Source: Celeribacter litoreus
GTDB lineage: Bacteria; Pseudomonadota; Alphaproteobacteria; Rhodobacterales; Rhodobacteraceae
DNA: 64,000 nucleotides
Direction: 5' to 3'
NCBI RefSeq assembly: GCF_020165855.1
Contig: NZ_JAIUFY010000013.1
Span: forward strand, 62,001 to 126,000
Part shown: in pieces, positions 1-8,111 of the stretch
Layout: each line of letters starts with the position of its first letter
Numbering within the stretch: the first letter of the stretch is position 1
Position numbers and translations under genes: made by a program
The notes under the pieces: generated by a model
Databases searched by the model: none
What the model saw: the letters and a program-made list of their open reading frames with translations, nothing else
Told to the model about the DNA's origin: nothing

Positions 1-784
1 TAACGGCGGTGGCGGCAGCGGACGGGTATTGCAGCAGGCTGATGTCATTGGAGATCAGACGCCCCACGTTGGCTTTCTGAGAGCCGGACATAAACCGCAC
101 GGTGATGAAGTCACCCATCACGAGGGTCAGTACGAAGATGGTGCCAATCATGATGCCCGGCTTGGTCAGCGGCAGGATCACGTGGACAAGGGTCTGGAAG
201 CCACTTGCACCGTTGTCGCGGGCGGCCTCGATCAGGCTGTGGTCGATCCGTGTCATGGTGTTGAAGATCGGCACGACCATGAAGAGCGTGTAGAGGTGCA
301 CGAACGCCAGAATGACGGAGAAGTCTGAGTAGAGCAGCCATTCAAGCGGCTGGTCGATGATGCCCCACGATTGCAGCGCGGAGTTCGCGATGCCGTTGCG
401 TCCGAGGAACGGAATCCACGAAATCATGCGGATGATGTTCGAGGTCCAGAACGGGATGGTGCAGAGCAGGAACAGCGCGATCTGGAGCGTTTGGCTCCGG
501 ATGTGAAACGCGAGGTAGTAGGCGACGGTAAACCCGATCGCGAGCGTCATGGCCCACGTGATGAACGCGTATTTGAACGTCGCAAAGAAGACTTTGTAGG
601 TGACGGGAGAGCCGAAGAGGAACTCGTAGTTTTCGAACGAGAACGCGGGAATGATCGAAAACTCGGTTGCCTGCCAGAAGCTCACCACAACGATTGTGAT
701 GATCGGCAGGATCAGAAAGCCCAACAGGACCAGTGTCAGCGGGGAGGCCTGTAGCCAACCCTGAATGTGGCGGTTCTTCAGCAT
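1..784 (-). CDS. ABC transporter permease, polyamine type (PotB-like), partial
   Basis: Inner-membrane permease of a polyamine/opine-type importer; the 3' end lies beyond the window edge. The translation starts MLKNRHIQGWLQ and has about six hydrophobic segments. The EAA loop that contacts the ATPase is present (EAARDNGASG followed by LPLTKPGI, around residues 200-225). It follows the binding-protein gene on the same strand after an 83-base gap that contains a strong hairpin. The order ATPase, binding protein, permease suggests a second permease outside the window. The substrate cannot be told from sequence; spermidine/putrescine is a family guess. Confidence 0.9.
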   Translation of the reverse strand, partial: MLKNRHIQGWLQASPLTLVLLGFLILPIITIVVVSFWQATEFSIIPAFSFENYEFLFGSPVTYKVFFATFKYAFITWAMTLAIGFTVAYYLAFHIRSQTLQIALFLLCTIPFWTSNIIRMISWIPFLGRNGIANSALQSWGIIDQPLEWLLYSDFSVILAFVHLYTLFMVVPIFNTMTRIDHSLIEAARDNGASGFQTLVHVILPLTKPGIMIGTIFVLTLVMGDFITVRFMSGSQKANVGRLISNDISLLQYPSAAATAV

Positions 785-820
785 AGCTTCTCGTCCGAGC
801 GGAAAGTGGAGAAGGAAAGG

Positions 821-857
821 CGCCCGGGCCTACAAGAAGGGGGGAAAGGCCCGGGCG
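821..857 (-). promoter_or_regulatory. Intercistronic hairpin between binding protein and permease genes
   Basis: A perfect 11-bp inverted repeat (CGCCCGGGCCT at 821-831, its complement at 847-857) with a 15-base loop lies between the binding-protein stop and the permease start. On the coding strand the 3' arm is not followed by a clean T-run. A partial terminator or an mRNA-stabilising stem-loop is therefore more likely than a full terminator. Such elements are common in ABC operons that need more binding protein than permease. Confidence 0.6.
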
Positions 858-867
858 TTTGGGTTCA

Positions 868-2133
868 TCAGGCAGCGATGAACTCGTTCCATTTACGAAC
901 CATGTACTGGTTCTCGTCCATGACAGCGTTCCAGCAAGCCACGGAACCCATGCGGTCGTAGAACGAACCGCCATCGCGGGTTTCGCCAGCCTGAGCAAGC
1001 ACGTCGCCGGTCGGCGAGGTGATCACGTCGGTGGACTCTTTGCCCTCGAACCAGTAGCCCCACTCGTTCTCGGTCATGTAGTCTTTGGAAGTTTCCGGAA
1101 CAGCGGAGTAGTAGCCCTGACGCATCAGGTAGCCGCCAACCCAACCGGAGAGGTACCAGTTGATGTATTCGTAGGCTGCGTCGAGCTCCATGCCGGAGAG
1201 GTTCGCGGAGAGGCCGATGCCGCCACCCCAGGAACGATAGCCCTCTTTGAGCGGCTGGTAGACACACGGAATACCGCGGGATTTCACAGCGGTGATGGCC
1301 GGGGACCACATGGACTGGATCACGACTTCGCCGGAAGCCATGAGGTTCACGGATTCGTCAAAAGTTTTCCAGAAGGCGCGGAACTGGCCGTTCTTCTTGG
1401 CTTCGGTGAAGATCGCGAAGGTCTTGTCGATCTCTTCGCGGGTCATGTTGCCTTTATCGCCATACTGGATTTCGCCCATGGCTTCGCAAACCATAGCCAT
1501 GTCCATGATGCCGATGGAGGAGATGTCGAGGATGGAGGCTTTGCCTTTGAACTCCGGGTTCAGCAGTTCGGTCCAGGATTCGATCGGACGGCCGATGAGG
1601 TCCGGACGGATGCCGAGGGTGTCTGCGTTGTAGATCGTCGGGATGAGGGTCATCCAGTTGGTCTGCTCGGTCGCGAAGGTGCTGGAGCCTTCGCCTTCGA
1701 CGAAGCCAACGGTGTGCGGCGCGGTGCCCTGAGCGATAACGCTTTCCGGGGTCAGTTTGCCGTCTTTGAAGATACCGACGATTTTGTCGTAGTTGGCGAT
1801 CTTCGACACGTCCATGGCCTGAAGGTTGCCGGTCGGCCAGACTTTCTTACAGATCCAGTATTCGATGTCGGCGATGTCGAAGCTGTCCGGCTGGGTGGCC
1901 GCACGCTGGGTCACGGAGTCGGAGTCGAGAGCCGTCATCTCGAGTGTGAAGCCGAGATCTTCTTTCACCTTCGTTGCGACGTCGTTGAGGTTCGACACAC
2001 CGGTGCCGAACTGGCGCAGGGTGATATCCTTGATCTCCTGAGCCCAGACCATCGGGGCCGGAAGGGCAGAGGCAGCAGCAGCGGCAGCGCCACCTTTGAG
2101 CACAGCACGACGGCTGTAACGCATTTTAGACAT
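868..2133 (-). CDS. ABC transporter substrate-binding protein, polyamine type (PotD-like)
   Basis: Periplasmic solute-binding protein of 421 residues, the usual size of the family. The N-terminus has a twin-arginine export signal (SRRAVLKGG, then an Ala-rich stretch and a likely cleavage after VWAQ), so it is probably exported folded by Tat. Features of the extracellular solute-binding family follow, with aromatic-rich segments in the C-terminal half (GYRSWGGGIGL, NEWGYWFEG) that could line a ligand pocket. It lies 32 bases downstream of the ATPase gene and ahead of the permease. The ligand is not determined; spermidine/putrescine or a related amine is an inference from family and gene order. 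Confidence 0.88.
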   Translation of the reverse strand: MSKMRYSRRAVLKGGAAAAAASALPAPMVWAQEIKDITLRQFGTGVSNLNDVATKVKEDLGFTLEMTALDSDSVTQRAATQPDSFDIADIEYWICKKVWPTGNLQAMDVSKIANYDKIVGIFKDGKLTPESVIAQGTAPHTVGFVEGEGSSTFATEQTNWMTLIPTIYNADTLGIRPDLIGRPIESWTELLNPEFKGKASILDISSIGIMDMAMVCEAMGEIQYGDKGNMTREEIDKTFAIFTEAKKNGQFRAFWKTFDESVNLMASGEVVIQSMWSPAITAVKSRGIPCVYQPLKEGYRSWGGGIGLSANLSGMELDAAYEYINWYLSGWVGGYLMRQGYYSAVPETSKDYMTENEWGYWFEGKESTDVITSPTGDVLAQAGETRDGGSFYDRMGSVACWNAVMDENQYMVRKWNEFIAA

Positions 2134-2165
2134 AGTCGAAGTCCCTTATTGTTGGTCAGTTTGAA

Positions 2166-3140
2166 TTACGCTTGGAGGCGGTGTAGCCGCCCCTCGTCCC
2201 AGGAGAGGCTCACGGCATCGCCCGGATTCTTAGGATTGGAGAAGAAGGTGCTCTCGGGAACGAGCGCGAGAACTTCCTCGCCCGCTTCGGTCATCGAAGT
2301 CATGGCGACATGCGCGCCCTGATATTCGACAGAGGTCACGGTCGCGGAAAGACCCGCGTCGCCGAGGAGAACCTCATCCGCCCGCAAGGCCACTTTTGAC
2401 CCGTCGAGCGAGATGACGTTGTGGCCGCCCATAAAGCGCGCCACGAATTCGGTTTTCGGTGCATTCCACACGTCGCGGGCGGCACCGGCTTGTTCGATCA
2501 CTGAGTTGTTCATCACAACGATCTCGTCGGCGAGGGCGAGGGCCTCGTCCTGACCGTGGGTCACGTGCAGGAAGGTGATGCCCAGTTCGCGCTGGAGGCG
2601 CTTCAGTTCCGCACGCACTTTGATGCGGAGGAACGGGTCGAGCGCGGAGAGCGGTTCATCGAGGAGAAGCACGCGCGGCTTCGTCACGAGTGCGCGGGCA
2701 AGAGCCACACGCTGCTGCTGACCGCCGGAAAGCTGTGCAGGCAGGCGATCTGCGAAATCGGTCATGTGAACGAGTTCGAGCATCTCTTGTGCCGCTTTAT
2801 GACGCTCTGCCTTATCAATCCCCTTCATTTTGAGGGAGAAACTCACATTGTCGCGCACATTCAGGTGCGGAAAGAGTGCGTAACTCTGGAACATCATCGC
2901 GGTGCCACGCTTTGCGGGCGGCAAATGCGAAATATCGAACCCGTCAAGTGTAATGGAGCCGTCCGACACCGTCTCGTGCCCTGCGATCATCCGGAGAGTC
3001 GTGGATTTACCGCAGCCCGAAGGCCCCAGAAGACAGACGTAAGTACCGTTTTTAAAACGATAATTAATTTTGTCGACAGCGACAGTGTCACCGTACCGCT
3101 TGGTAAGGTTGACCAGTTCAAGATCGAGTGCGGAGCTCAT
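2166..3140 (-). CDS. ABC transporter ATP-binding protein, polyamine type (PotA-like)
   Basis: ATPase subunit of the importer, 324 residues. Walker A is GPSGCGKS, the signature is LSGGQQQR, Walker B is LLLDEPLSALD, and the H-loop lies in VTHGQDEA. A C-terminal TOBE-like region of about 90 residues follows. The reading frame stays open a further 45 codons upstream, but MSSALDLELVNLTKRYG is the conventional family start and has AGGTG seven bases upstream. First gene of the operon; its promoter lies in the 247-base region shared with the divergent GntR gene. Confidence 0.92.
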   Translation of the reverse strand: MSSALDLELVNLTKRYGDTVAVDKINYRFKNGTYVCLLGPSGCGKSTTLRMIAGHETVSDGSITLDGFDISHLPPAKRGTAMMFQSYALFPHLNVRDNVSFSLKMKGIDKAERHKAAQEMLELVHMTDFADRLPAQLSGGQQQRVALARALVTKPRVLLLDEPLSALDPFLRIKVRAELKRLQRELGITFLHVTHGQDEALALADEIVVMNNSVIEQAGAARDVWNAPKTEFVARFMGGHNVISLDGSKVALRADEVLLGDAGLSATVTSVEYQGAHVAMTSMTEAGEEVLALVPESTFFSNPKNPGDAVSLSWDEGRLHRLQA

Positions 3141-3387
3141 GGGACACCTGTGAGTTCGTACGTTTCTGTCATTACGCTGTCTGCATTTTTCAAAAGTAAG
3201 AAGTTTTTTTGCGGTCCTGACGTTGATCGAACTGCATTTGCCTCTCCTTTGTGCAGTTTGTACATAAGAGTGCATTATTTATGCGCTATTTTTGTATACA
3301 ACTTTGTGGACAATTAATTTTCTCACAAAGTCTTGAGAATCACGCGCGGCGAGGAAAAGAAAAGAAAGAGAAGAAGAAGGAAAAGTG
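3141..3387. promoter_or_regulatory. Divergent promoter region of the importer operon and GntR gene
   Basis: An AT-rich non-coding stretch between two divergent genes. It holds the TTGTATACAA palindrome at 3292-3301 and a related half-like sequence TTTGTACATAAG around 3258-3269. The purine-rich run at 3354-3382 leads into the GntR ribosome binding site. No convincing sigma-70 hexamers could be fixed by eye. Confidence 0.55.
3292..3301. promoter_or_regulatory. Candidate GntR/FCD operator TTGTATACAA
   Basis: A perfect 10-bp palindrome in the divergent intergenic region. It fits the short GTxxAC-type inverted repeats bound by FadR-subfamily (FCD) GntR regulators. Its position, about 85 bases before the regulator gene and 150 before the ATPase gene, would let one protein control both directions. 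Function is inferred. Confidence 0.5.
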
Positions 3388-4074
3388 ATGTCGGGTCTCG
3401 CAGAACAAAAAGAAAGCGGCAGCGCACGCGTCGCAGAGAGTTTGGCCGTTGCGATTCACGAACACCGCCTCTCTCCAGGAATGAAGCTCAATGAAGATGA
3501 GGTTGGCGAGATCTATGGCGTGAGCCGCACGGTTGTCCGTGCCGCCCTTCAGCAGCTGTCCCATGACCGTCTCGTCGAACTCAAACGCAACCGCGGCGCC
3601 TTTGTCGCGCAGCCGACCGTGAAAGAGGCCCGTGAGGTGTTCGAAGCGCGTGCGTTGCTCGAGCCTCGGACCGCGCACTCCGCCGCAGAACGCGCGACGC
3701 CTGAAGACATCGAAATCCTGCAAAGACACATCGACGAAGAGCACGCAGCGCTTGAACAGGGCGACACCGGCCGCGCCCTCCACTTGTCTGGTATGTTCCA
3801 CATTGAGATGGCGCGCATTGCGGACCAGAGCACGGTCGCAGACTTTATTGCGCAGCTCGTCTCCCGCTCTTCTTTGATTATCGCTCTCTATTGGCAGCGT
3901 CGCGCCGCACTCTGCGAGAGCCACGCGCACGATGCGCTGATCAAAGCGATGGCACGTCACGATGGGAAAGCCGCAGAGGAACTGATGAAGCACCATTTGC
4001 TCGATCTGCTCACGTCTCTCGATCTGCGCGATCAGCCGTCCGTCGCAAAATCCCTGAAAGACGCGCTTACCTGA
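3388..4074 (+). CDS. GntR family transcriptional regulator, FCD domain
   Basis: DNA-binding regulator of 228 residues. An N-terminal winged helix-turn-helix (LNEDEVGEIYGVSRTVVRAALQ, about residues 30-50; ends in NRGAFVAQP) is followed by an all-helical FCD ligand domain with the His and Asp residues typical of its metal site (FHIEMAR, ESHAHDALI). ATG at 3388 is chosen over the adjacent GTG at 3385 because GAAGG lies seven bases upstream. Divergent from the importer operon, which it probably controls in response to the transported compound; this is inference from position. Confidence 0.88.
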   Translation: MSGLAEQKESGSARVAESLAVAIHEHRLSPGMKLNEDEVGEIYGVSRTVVRAALQQLSHDRLVELKRNRGAFVAQPTVKEAREVFEARALLEPRTAHSAAERATPEDIEILQRHIDEEHAALEQGDTGRALHLSGMFHIEMARIADQSTVADFIAQLVSRSSLIIALYWQRRAALCESHAHDALIKAMARHDGKAAEELMKHHLLDLLTSLDLRDQPSVAKSLKDALT

Positions 4075-4083
4075 CCTTCGGAG

Positions 4084-4881
4084 TCAGCCTTTCCGCAGCG
4101 TTTGCACCAAATTCGTCAGCACAAACATCAGCGCAGCGACGGTGACGATAGTCGGGCCTGTTGGCGTGTCGAAAACATATGCGCCCTCGACCCCGCCGCA
4201 CACTGCGGCGATGCCGATGAGCGTGGCGATCACCGCCATCCGCTCCGGCGTCCGCGCAAAAGGGCGGGCGCTCGCGGCGGGGATCAGTAGAAGCGCTGCG
4301 ATGAGAAGCGTGCCCACCACCTTGATCGCGACGGACACGACGAGCGCGAGGGCGAGCGAGAGGATGATCTGCTCCTTCCGCGGCGAGAGGCCGGACGCAA
4401 TCGCGAGGTCAGGATTGAGCGTCGCCGTAAGGAGCGCCGACCACCGCCAGTAGAGCAACCCCATCACAAGAGCGGCCCCGACCCAGATCACCAACAAATC
4501 GGCGCGCCCAACGGCGAGAATGTCGCCAAACAGATAGGCCATCAGATCGACGCGCACGCCAGGCACGAAAGATACCGCGACGAGACCGAAGGCCAGTGAA
4601 CTGTGGGCCATGACGCCTAGCAACGTATCCATCGCAAAGCCCTTGCCCGACAGCGAGGAAACGGTGAGCGCCATCACAAGCGCAATCGCCAGAACTCCGG
4701 CAAATATCGAGATGTTGAAGGCCAATGCCAAAGCCACGCCAAGGATCGCGGCGTGTGCGGTTGCATCGCCAAAATACGCCATCCGGCGCCAGACCACGAA
4801 ACAGCCGAGCGGCGCAGCCGCGACCACGACGCCCAGACCTGCGAGGATGGCGCGCACCATGAAATCATCCAGAAGGGTCAT
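4084..4881 (-). CDS. znuB: Zinc ABC transporter permease ZnuB
   Basis: Inner-membrane permease of the high-affinity zinc importer, 265 residues with about eight hydrophobic segments. Typical ABC-3 family features are the glycine-rich start of the first segment (ILAGLGVVVAAAPLGCFVVWRRMAYFGDATAHAAILG) and the GTLLIAALLLIPAA segment. Its ATG overlaps the znuC stop by four bases, so the two are translationally coupled. Last gene of zur-znuC-znuB. It ends only 9 bases from the convergent GntR gene, with no hairpin terminator visible. Confidence 0.93.
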   Translation of the reverse strand: MTLLDDFMVRAILAGLGVVVAAAPLGCFVVWRRMAYFGDATAHAAILGVALALAFNISIFAGVLAIALVMALTVSSLSGKGFAMDTLLGVMAHSSLAFGLVAVSFVPGVRVDLMAYLFGDILAVGRADLLVIWVGAALVMGLLYWRWSALLTATLNPDLAIASGLSPRKEQIILSLALALVVSVAIKVVGTLLIAALLLIPAASARPFARTPERMAVIATLIGIAAVCGGVEGAYVFDTPTGPTIVTVAALMFVLTNLVQTLRKG

Positions 4882-5630
4882 GCATGTTCCTCATGGCTGT
4901 GGGGATGGTTGTGGTCATGATCGCAATGCTCATGGGTATGTTCGTGCCGATAGAGCGCCAAGGCCCCATGTGTGCCGGACCCGAACAGCGCACGGTATTC
5001 CGGCGCGGAGGCCACATGCTCCGGCGCGCCGTGACAGCACACATGCCCGTTCAGACAAATCACTCGATCAGAGGTCGCCATAACGACGTGCAACTCGTGC
5101 GACACCATCAGGACGGCCATCCCTCTGTCCTGACGCAGTTTTTCAATCTGCCCGTAGAAATCCGCAGATCCGGGTTGGTCGAGTCCCTGTGTCGCCTCAT
5201 CGAGGATCAGCAGATCGGGTTTCGTCAGAAGGGCGCGGGCAAGAAGCGCCCGCTGGAATTGCCCACCGGAGAGGTCGGTCATCTGGTGATTGCAGAGGTG
5301 TCCTGCGCCCGCTTCTTCGAGGGCGGCATGGGCCGCGTCGTCATCGACCCATTTGGGGAGCGACAGAAACCGGCGCACCGTGAGCGGCAGCGTCGGGTCG
5401 ATATGCAATTTCTGGGGGACATAGCCGATCTTCAGGCCACGCTTGCGCGTCACCTTGCCCTCGTTCGGCGGAACCGCCCCGATCAGCGTACGTAGAAGCG
5501 TCGATTTTCCTGACCCGTTCGGACCGACAATGGTGACGATCTCTCCCTCTTCTAGGGTCAAGGACACATCATCAAGCACCATTCGCCCGCCGAGGCGCAC
5601 GGTGACGTCTTCCACAGTGATCAGACTCAT
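4878..5630 (-). CDS. znuC: Zinc ABC transporter ATP-binding protein ZnuC
   Basis: ATPase of the zinc importer, 250 residues. Walker A is GPNGSGKS, the signature is LSGGQFQ, and Walker B is LLILDEATQG. The protein ends in a His-rich tail (about eight His in the last 25 residues, e.g. HEHTHEHCDHDH), an extra beyond the ATPase core that may bind zinc and report cytosolic metal. Four-base overlaps with zur upstream and znuB downstream couple the three genes. Confidence 0.94.
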   Translation of the reverse strand: MSLITVEDVTVRLGGRMVLDDVSLTLEEGEIVTIVGPNGSGKSTLLRTLIGAVPPNEGKVTRKRGLKIGYVPQKLHIDPTLPLTVRRFLSLPKWVDDDAAHAALEEAGAGHLCNHQMTDLSGGQFQRALLARALLTKPDLLILDEATQGLDQPGSADFYGQIEKLRQDRGMAVLMVSHELHVVMATSDRVICLNGHVCCHGAPEHVASAPEYRALFGSGTHGALALYRHEHTHEHCDHDHNHPHSHEEHA

Positions 5631-6115
5631 GCGGTTTCCTTCGCGAGACAGTTCGGGCAGATACCCTCCGCTTCGAGCACAGCGCGTGTGATCCGGAAAC
5701 CGGTCGTCTCGGCGATCTGCCCCATGAGGCTATCCGAGTGTTCCGTTTCCGCCTCCGCGACGACATGGCATTCCGTGCAGATCAGGAACGCGGGCGTGTG
5801 CCGCTCGCCCGGATGGGCGCAGGCAACAAAGGCGTTCAGGCGCTCGATCTTATGGACGAAGCCATGTTTCGTGAGAAAATCTAGGGCACGATAGGCAACG
5901 GGCGGCTGGCTTCCGTAGCCGTCCTCGTTGAGACGCGCGAGGACATCATACGCCCCGAGGGCGCGGTGTTCTTCGAGCAGGATTTCGAGCGCGCGCTTTC
6001 TAACCGGTGTGAGTTGCACGCCCGCATTGCGGCACTTCTTGTCCGCAGCCGCCACTGCGTCCTGCACGCAATGGCTATGATCGTGTTTCTCAAATCCGAT
6101 CGGGTTCGGGATCAT
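5627..6115 (-). CDS. zur: Fur-family zinc uptake regulator Zur
   Basis: Zinc-responsive repressor of 162 residues. It has an N-terminal winged helix (LTPVRKRALEILLEEHRALGAYDVLARL) and a C-terminal dimerisation region with the structural zinc cysteine pairs CTEC (about residue 117) and CPNC (near the end). His and Glu-rich sensing segments lie between (CAHPGERH, EAETEHSD). First gene of the operon, divergent from znuA. The palindrome in the shared promoter region gives a simple route for autoregulation and znuA repression when zinc is sufficient. Confidence 0.93.
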   Translation of the reverse strand: MIPNPIGFEKHDHSHCVQDAVAAADKKCRNAGVQLTPVRKRALEILLEEHRALGAYDVLARLNEDGYGSQPPVAYRALDFLTKHGFVHKIERLNAFVACAHPGERHTPAFLICTECHVVAEAETEHSDSLMGQIAETTGFRITRAVLEAEGICPNCLAKETA

Positions 6116-6155
6116 GCTCGCCTCGCTCGCAGAAAATTCTCAGATGCACTTGATA

Positions 6156-6177
6156 TGTTATACTATGACGTATAACA
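6156..6177. promoter_or_regulatory. Candidate Zur box
   Basis: Perfect inverted repeat TGTTATAC-N6-GTATAACA between zur and znuA. Its TGTTATA...TATAACA arms resemble alphaproteobacterial Zur sites. A weaker related sequence (ATAACATAACA, 6191-6201) follows and could be a second half-site. It lies 41 bases before the znuA start and 41 bases before the zur start, so it is placed to control both. Confidence 0.75.
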
Positions 6178-6218
6178 AGCCCATCATGTAATAACATAAC
6201 AATATTGAAGGCTCATCT

Positions 6219-7238
6219 ATGTTCCTCCGCACATCCCTCATTTCCCTGTCTGTTTCGCTTGGGGCGTCAGTTGCCTTCGCAGAGGTGCCGCGCGTCGTCA
6301 CAGACATGGCGCCGATTCAGTCGCTCGTGGCACAGGTCATGGGGGAACTCGGTGAACCGTCTGCCCTGATGCCGCAGGGGACGTCGCCTCACGGATACTC
6401 GCTCCGCCCGTCGGAGGCGCGTGCGTTGCAGTCTGCGGATGTTGTGTTCTGGACGGGGCCGCAGATCGAACCGTGGCTGGAAGAGATGATCGAGAAGGTC
6501 GCGCCGGACGCGGTTTCGGTGCCGCTGGCATTGGCAGAAGGCACTCTGATCCTCGAGACCCGCGAAGGCGCGCATTTCGAAGGGCATGATCACGGCGAGG
6601 ATGACCACGACGACCATGATGACAATCACCGCGACGAGGGTCATGACGACCATGATGATCACGATGATCATGATGATCATGATGAGCACGATGACCACGA
6701 GGATGATCACGCGCACGACGAGGCGTTCGACGGGCACGTCTGGCTCGACCCGATGAATGGCCACGCTTGGCTCGGAGTGATTGCGGCAGAGCTGTCTGCC
6801 CTCGATCCGGAAAACGCCGAGACCTACGCACAGAACGCGACGGCAGCTCAGGCCGAACTGGAGGCCCGCGTTGAGGCAATCGCGGAGCAACTCACCCCGA
6901 TCTCTGGCCTCAAATTCATCGTCTTCCACGACGCCTATCAGTATTTTGAAAATCGCTTTGGCCTCACTGCCGAGGGCGCGCTCTCTCTGAGCGACGCCAC
7001 CTCCCCGAGCCCCGCGCGCCTCCGCGAAATTCAGGAGACAATCGCGGACTATGATGTGACCTGCGTCTTTGCCGAACCGCAATTCAATGCGGGCATTGTT
7101 GAAACCGTTCTCGACGGGACGGAGGCCAACACTACCGTGATTGATCCCCTCGGTGTCGGACTTGAGGCGGGGCCGGGCTTTTACGGCGCATTGATCGACG
7201 ACATGGCCAAAGCGTTCCTGTCCTGTCAGTCGGAATAA
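6219..7238 (+). CDS. znuA: Zinc ABC transporter substrate-binding protein ZnuA
   Basis: Periplasmic zinc-binding protein of 339 residues with a Sec signal peptide (cleavage near VAFAEVP, residues 20-23). Likely metal ligands are His58 in SPHGYS, His in DGHVWLDP, His in FHDAYQYF and Asp near DPLG. Between the first two ligands lies a very long Asp/His-rich loop (about residues 119-173), the flexible metal-collecting loop characteristic of ZnuA as opposed to manganese-binding relatives. GAAGG lies eight bases upstream of the start. Divergent from zur with a Zur-like box between. Confidence 0.94.
   Translation: MFLRTSLISLSVSLGASVAFAEVPRVVTDMAPIQSLVAQVMGELGEPSALMPQGTSPHGYSLRPSEARALQSADVVFWTGPQIEPWLEEMIEKVAPDAVSVPLALAEGTLILETREGAHFEGHDHGEDDHDDHDDNHRDEGHDDHDDHDDHDDHDEHDDHEDDHAHDEAFDGHVWLDPMNGHAWLGVIAAELSALDPENAETYAQNATAAQAELEARVEAIAEQLTPISGLKFIVFHDAYQYFENRFGLTAEGALSLSDATSPSPARLREIQETIADYDVTCVFAEPQFNAGIVETVLDGTEANTTVIDPLGVGLEAGPGFYGALIDDMAKAFLSCQSE
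6639..6698 (+). repeat. Asp-Asp-His codon repeat within znuA
   Basis: An imperfect 9-base tandem repeat (variants of catgatgat / cacgatgat) encodes about six consecutive His-Asp-Asp units in the metal-collecting loop of ZnuA. It is in frame, so unit gain or loss would change loop length without breaking the protein. Confidence 0.8.
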
Positions 7239-7312
7239 TCCCGAAAATAAATGCCCTGGGGTGAGGGGGGCTGCCCTTGTTTGTCGGGGGTGCGCGCTTT
7301 ACATCCCATGGC

Positions 7313-8107
7313 ATGAGCTTGCGCATCCCATTCCGAAACTCGCCCCCGCGGGTCAATGTCATCCGCCTCAACGGTGCGATCATGACCCGTCAGGGATCGT
7401 TGAACGACCAGTCTCTGGCGCCGACGATCGAGAAAGCGTTTCGAAAGGGAAAGCCCGCCGCGGTCGCCCTTTCGATCAATTCACCGGGTGGTTCGCCGGT
7501 TCAGTCCTCCTTGATTGCCGCGCGGATCAAGCGCCTCGCTGAGGAAAAAGACCTTCCGGTGTTTGCTTTCGTCGAAGACGTGGCCGCGTCCGGCGGCTAC
7601 TGGCTCGCCTGCGCTGCGGAGAAGATTTACGTCGATCAAAGCTCCATTGTCGGCTCCATCGGCGTGATTTCGGCGGGGTTCGGTCTTGATGAATTTATCG
7701 CCAAGCACGGCATTCAGCGCCGCGTTTACACGTCCGGCAAATCCAAGAGCCAGCTGGATCCCTTTAGCCCCGAAAACCCCGAGGACGTGGTGCGGATCAA
7801 AGGGCTACAGGAAGAAATCCACAAATCCTTCATCAACCATGTCACTGCATCGCGCGGAGATCGTCTTACGCAGGACATCGAGCTGTTCGATGGCGCGTTC
7901 TGGACGGGTGCGACCGGTGTCGACCTCGGTCTGGCCGACGAGATCGGCCATCTGGTCCCCACGATGAAAGACATCTACGGTGATAAGGTGCGTTTCTCGG
8001 TCTACGGGCCGAAGAAGTCCCTCTTCAAACGGTTCGGCGCGGAATTGGCGACCGGACTGACAGGTCATGTCGAAGAGCAGGCGCTCTGGGCTCGGTTCGG
8101 GCTCTGA
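7313..8107 (+). CDS. S49 family serine peptidase (SohB/SppA-like)
   Basis: Signal-peptide-peptidase-type serine protease of 264 residues, the short form. The catalytic serine lies in VAASGGYWLACAA and the catalytic lysine in the TSGKSKSQLDPF segment. There is no signal peptide or clear membrane segment, so it may act in the cytosol or be peripheral to the membrane. I take ATG 7313 (MSLRIPFRN). A TTG at 7277 with GAGGGG upstream is a real alternative that would add 12 residues. Its stop is 4 bases before the next small gene. Confidence 0.85.
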   Translation: MSLRIPFRNSPPRVNVIRLNGAIMTRQGSLNDQSLAPTIEKAFRKGKPAAVALSINSPGGSPVQSSLIAARIKRLAEEKDLPVFAFVEDVAASGGYWLACAAEKIYVDQSSIVGSIGVISAGFGLDEFIAKHGIQRRVYTSGKSKSQLDPFSPENPEDVVRIKGLQEEIHKSFINHVTASRGDRLTQDIELFDGAFWTGATGVDLGLADEIGHLVPTMKDIYGDKVRFSVYGPKKSLFKRFGAELATGLTGHVEEQALWARFGL

Positions 8108-8111
8108 AGAC

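Noticed and set aside
859-2322. 487-codon open frame antisense to the binding-protein gene
   Set aside because: The Tat signal and binding-protein sequence on the minus strand are clear; the plus-strand product resembles nothing.
2556-3317. Plus-strand gene running from the ATPase gene into the divergent promoter region
   Set aside because: Most of it is antisense to the ABC ATPase domain, and the tail is AT-rich non-coding sequence.
6267-7082. Apparent hydrophobic antisense protein in the znuA region
   Set aside because: The run of Ile, Val and Met is only the complement of the Asp/His codon repeats and is not a membrane protein.
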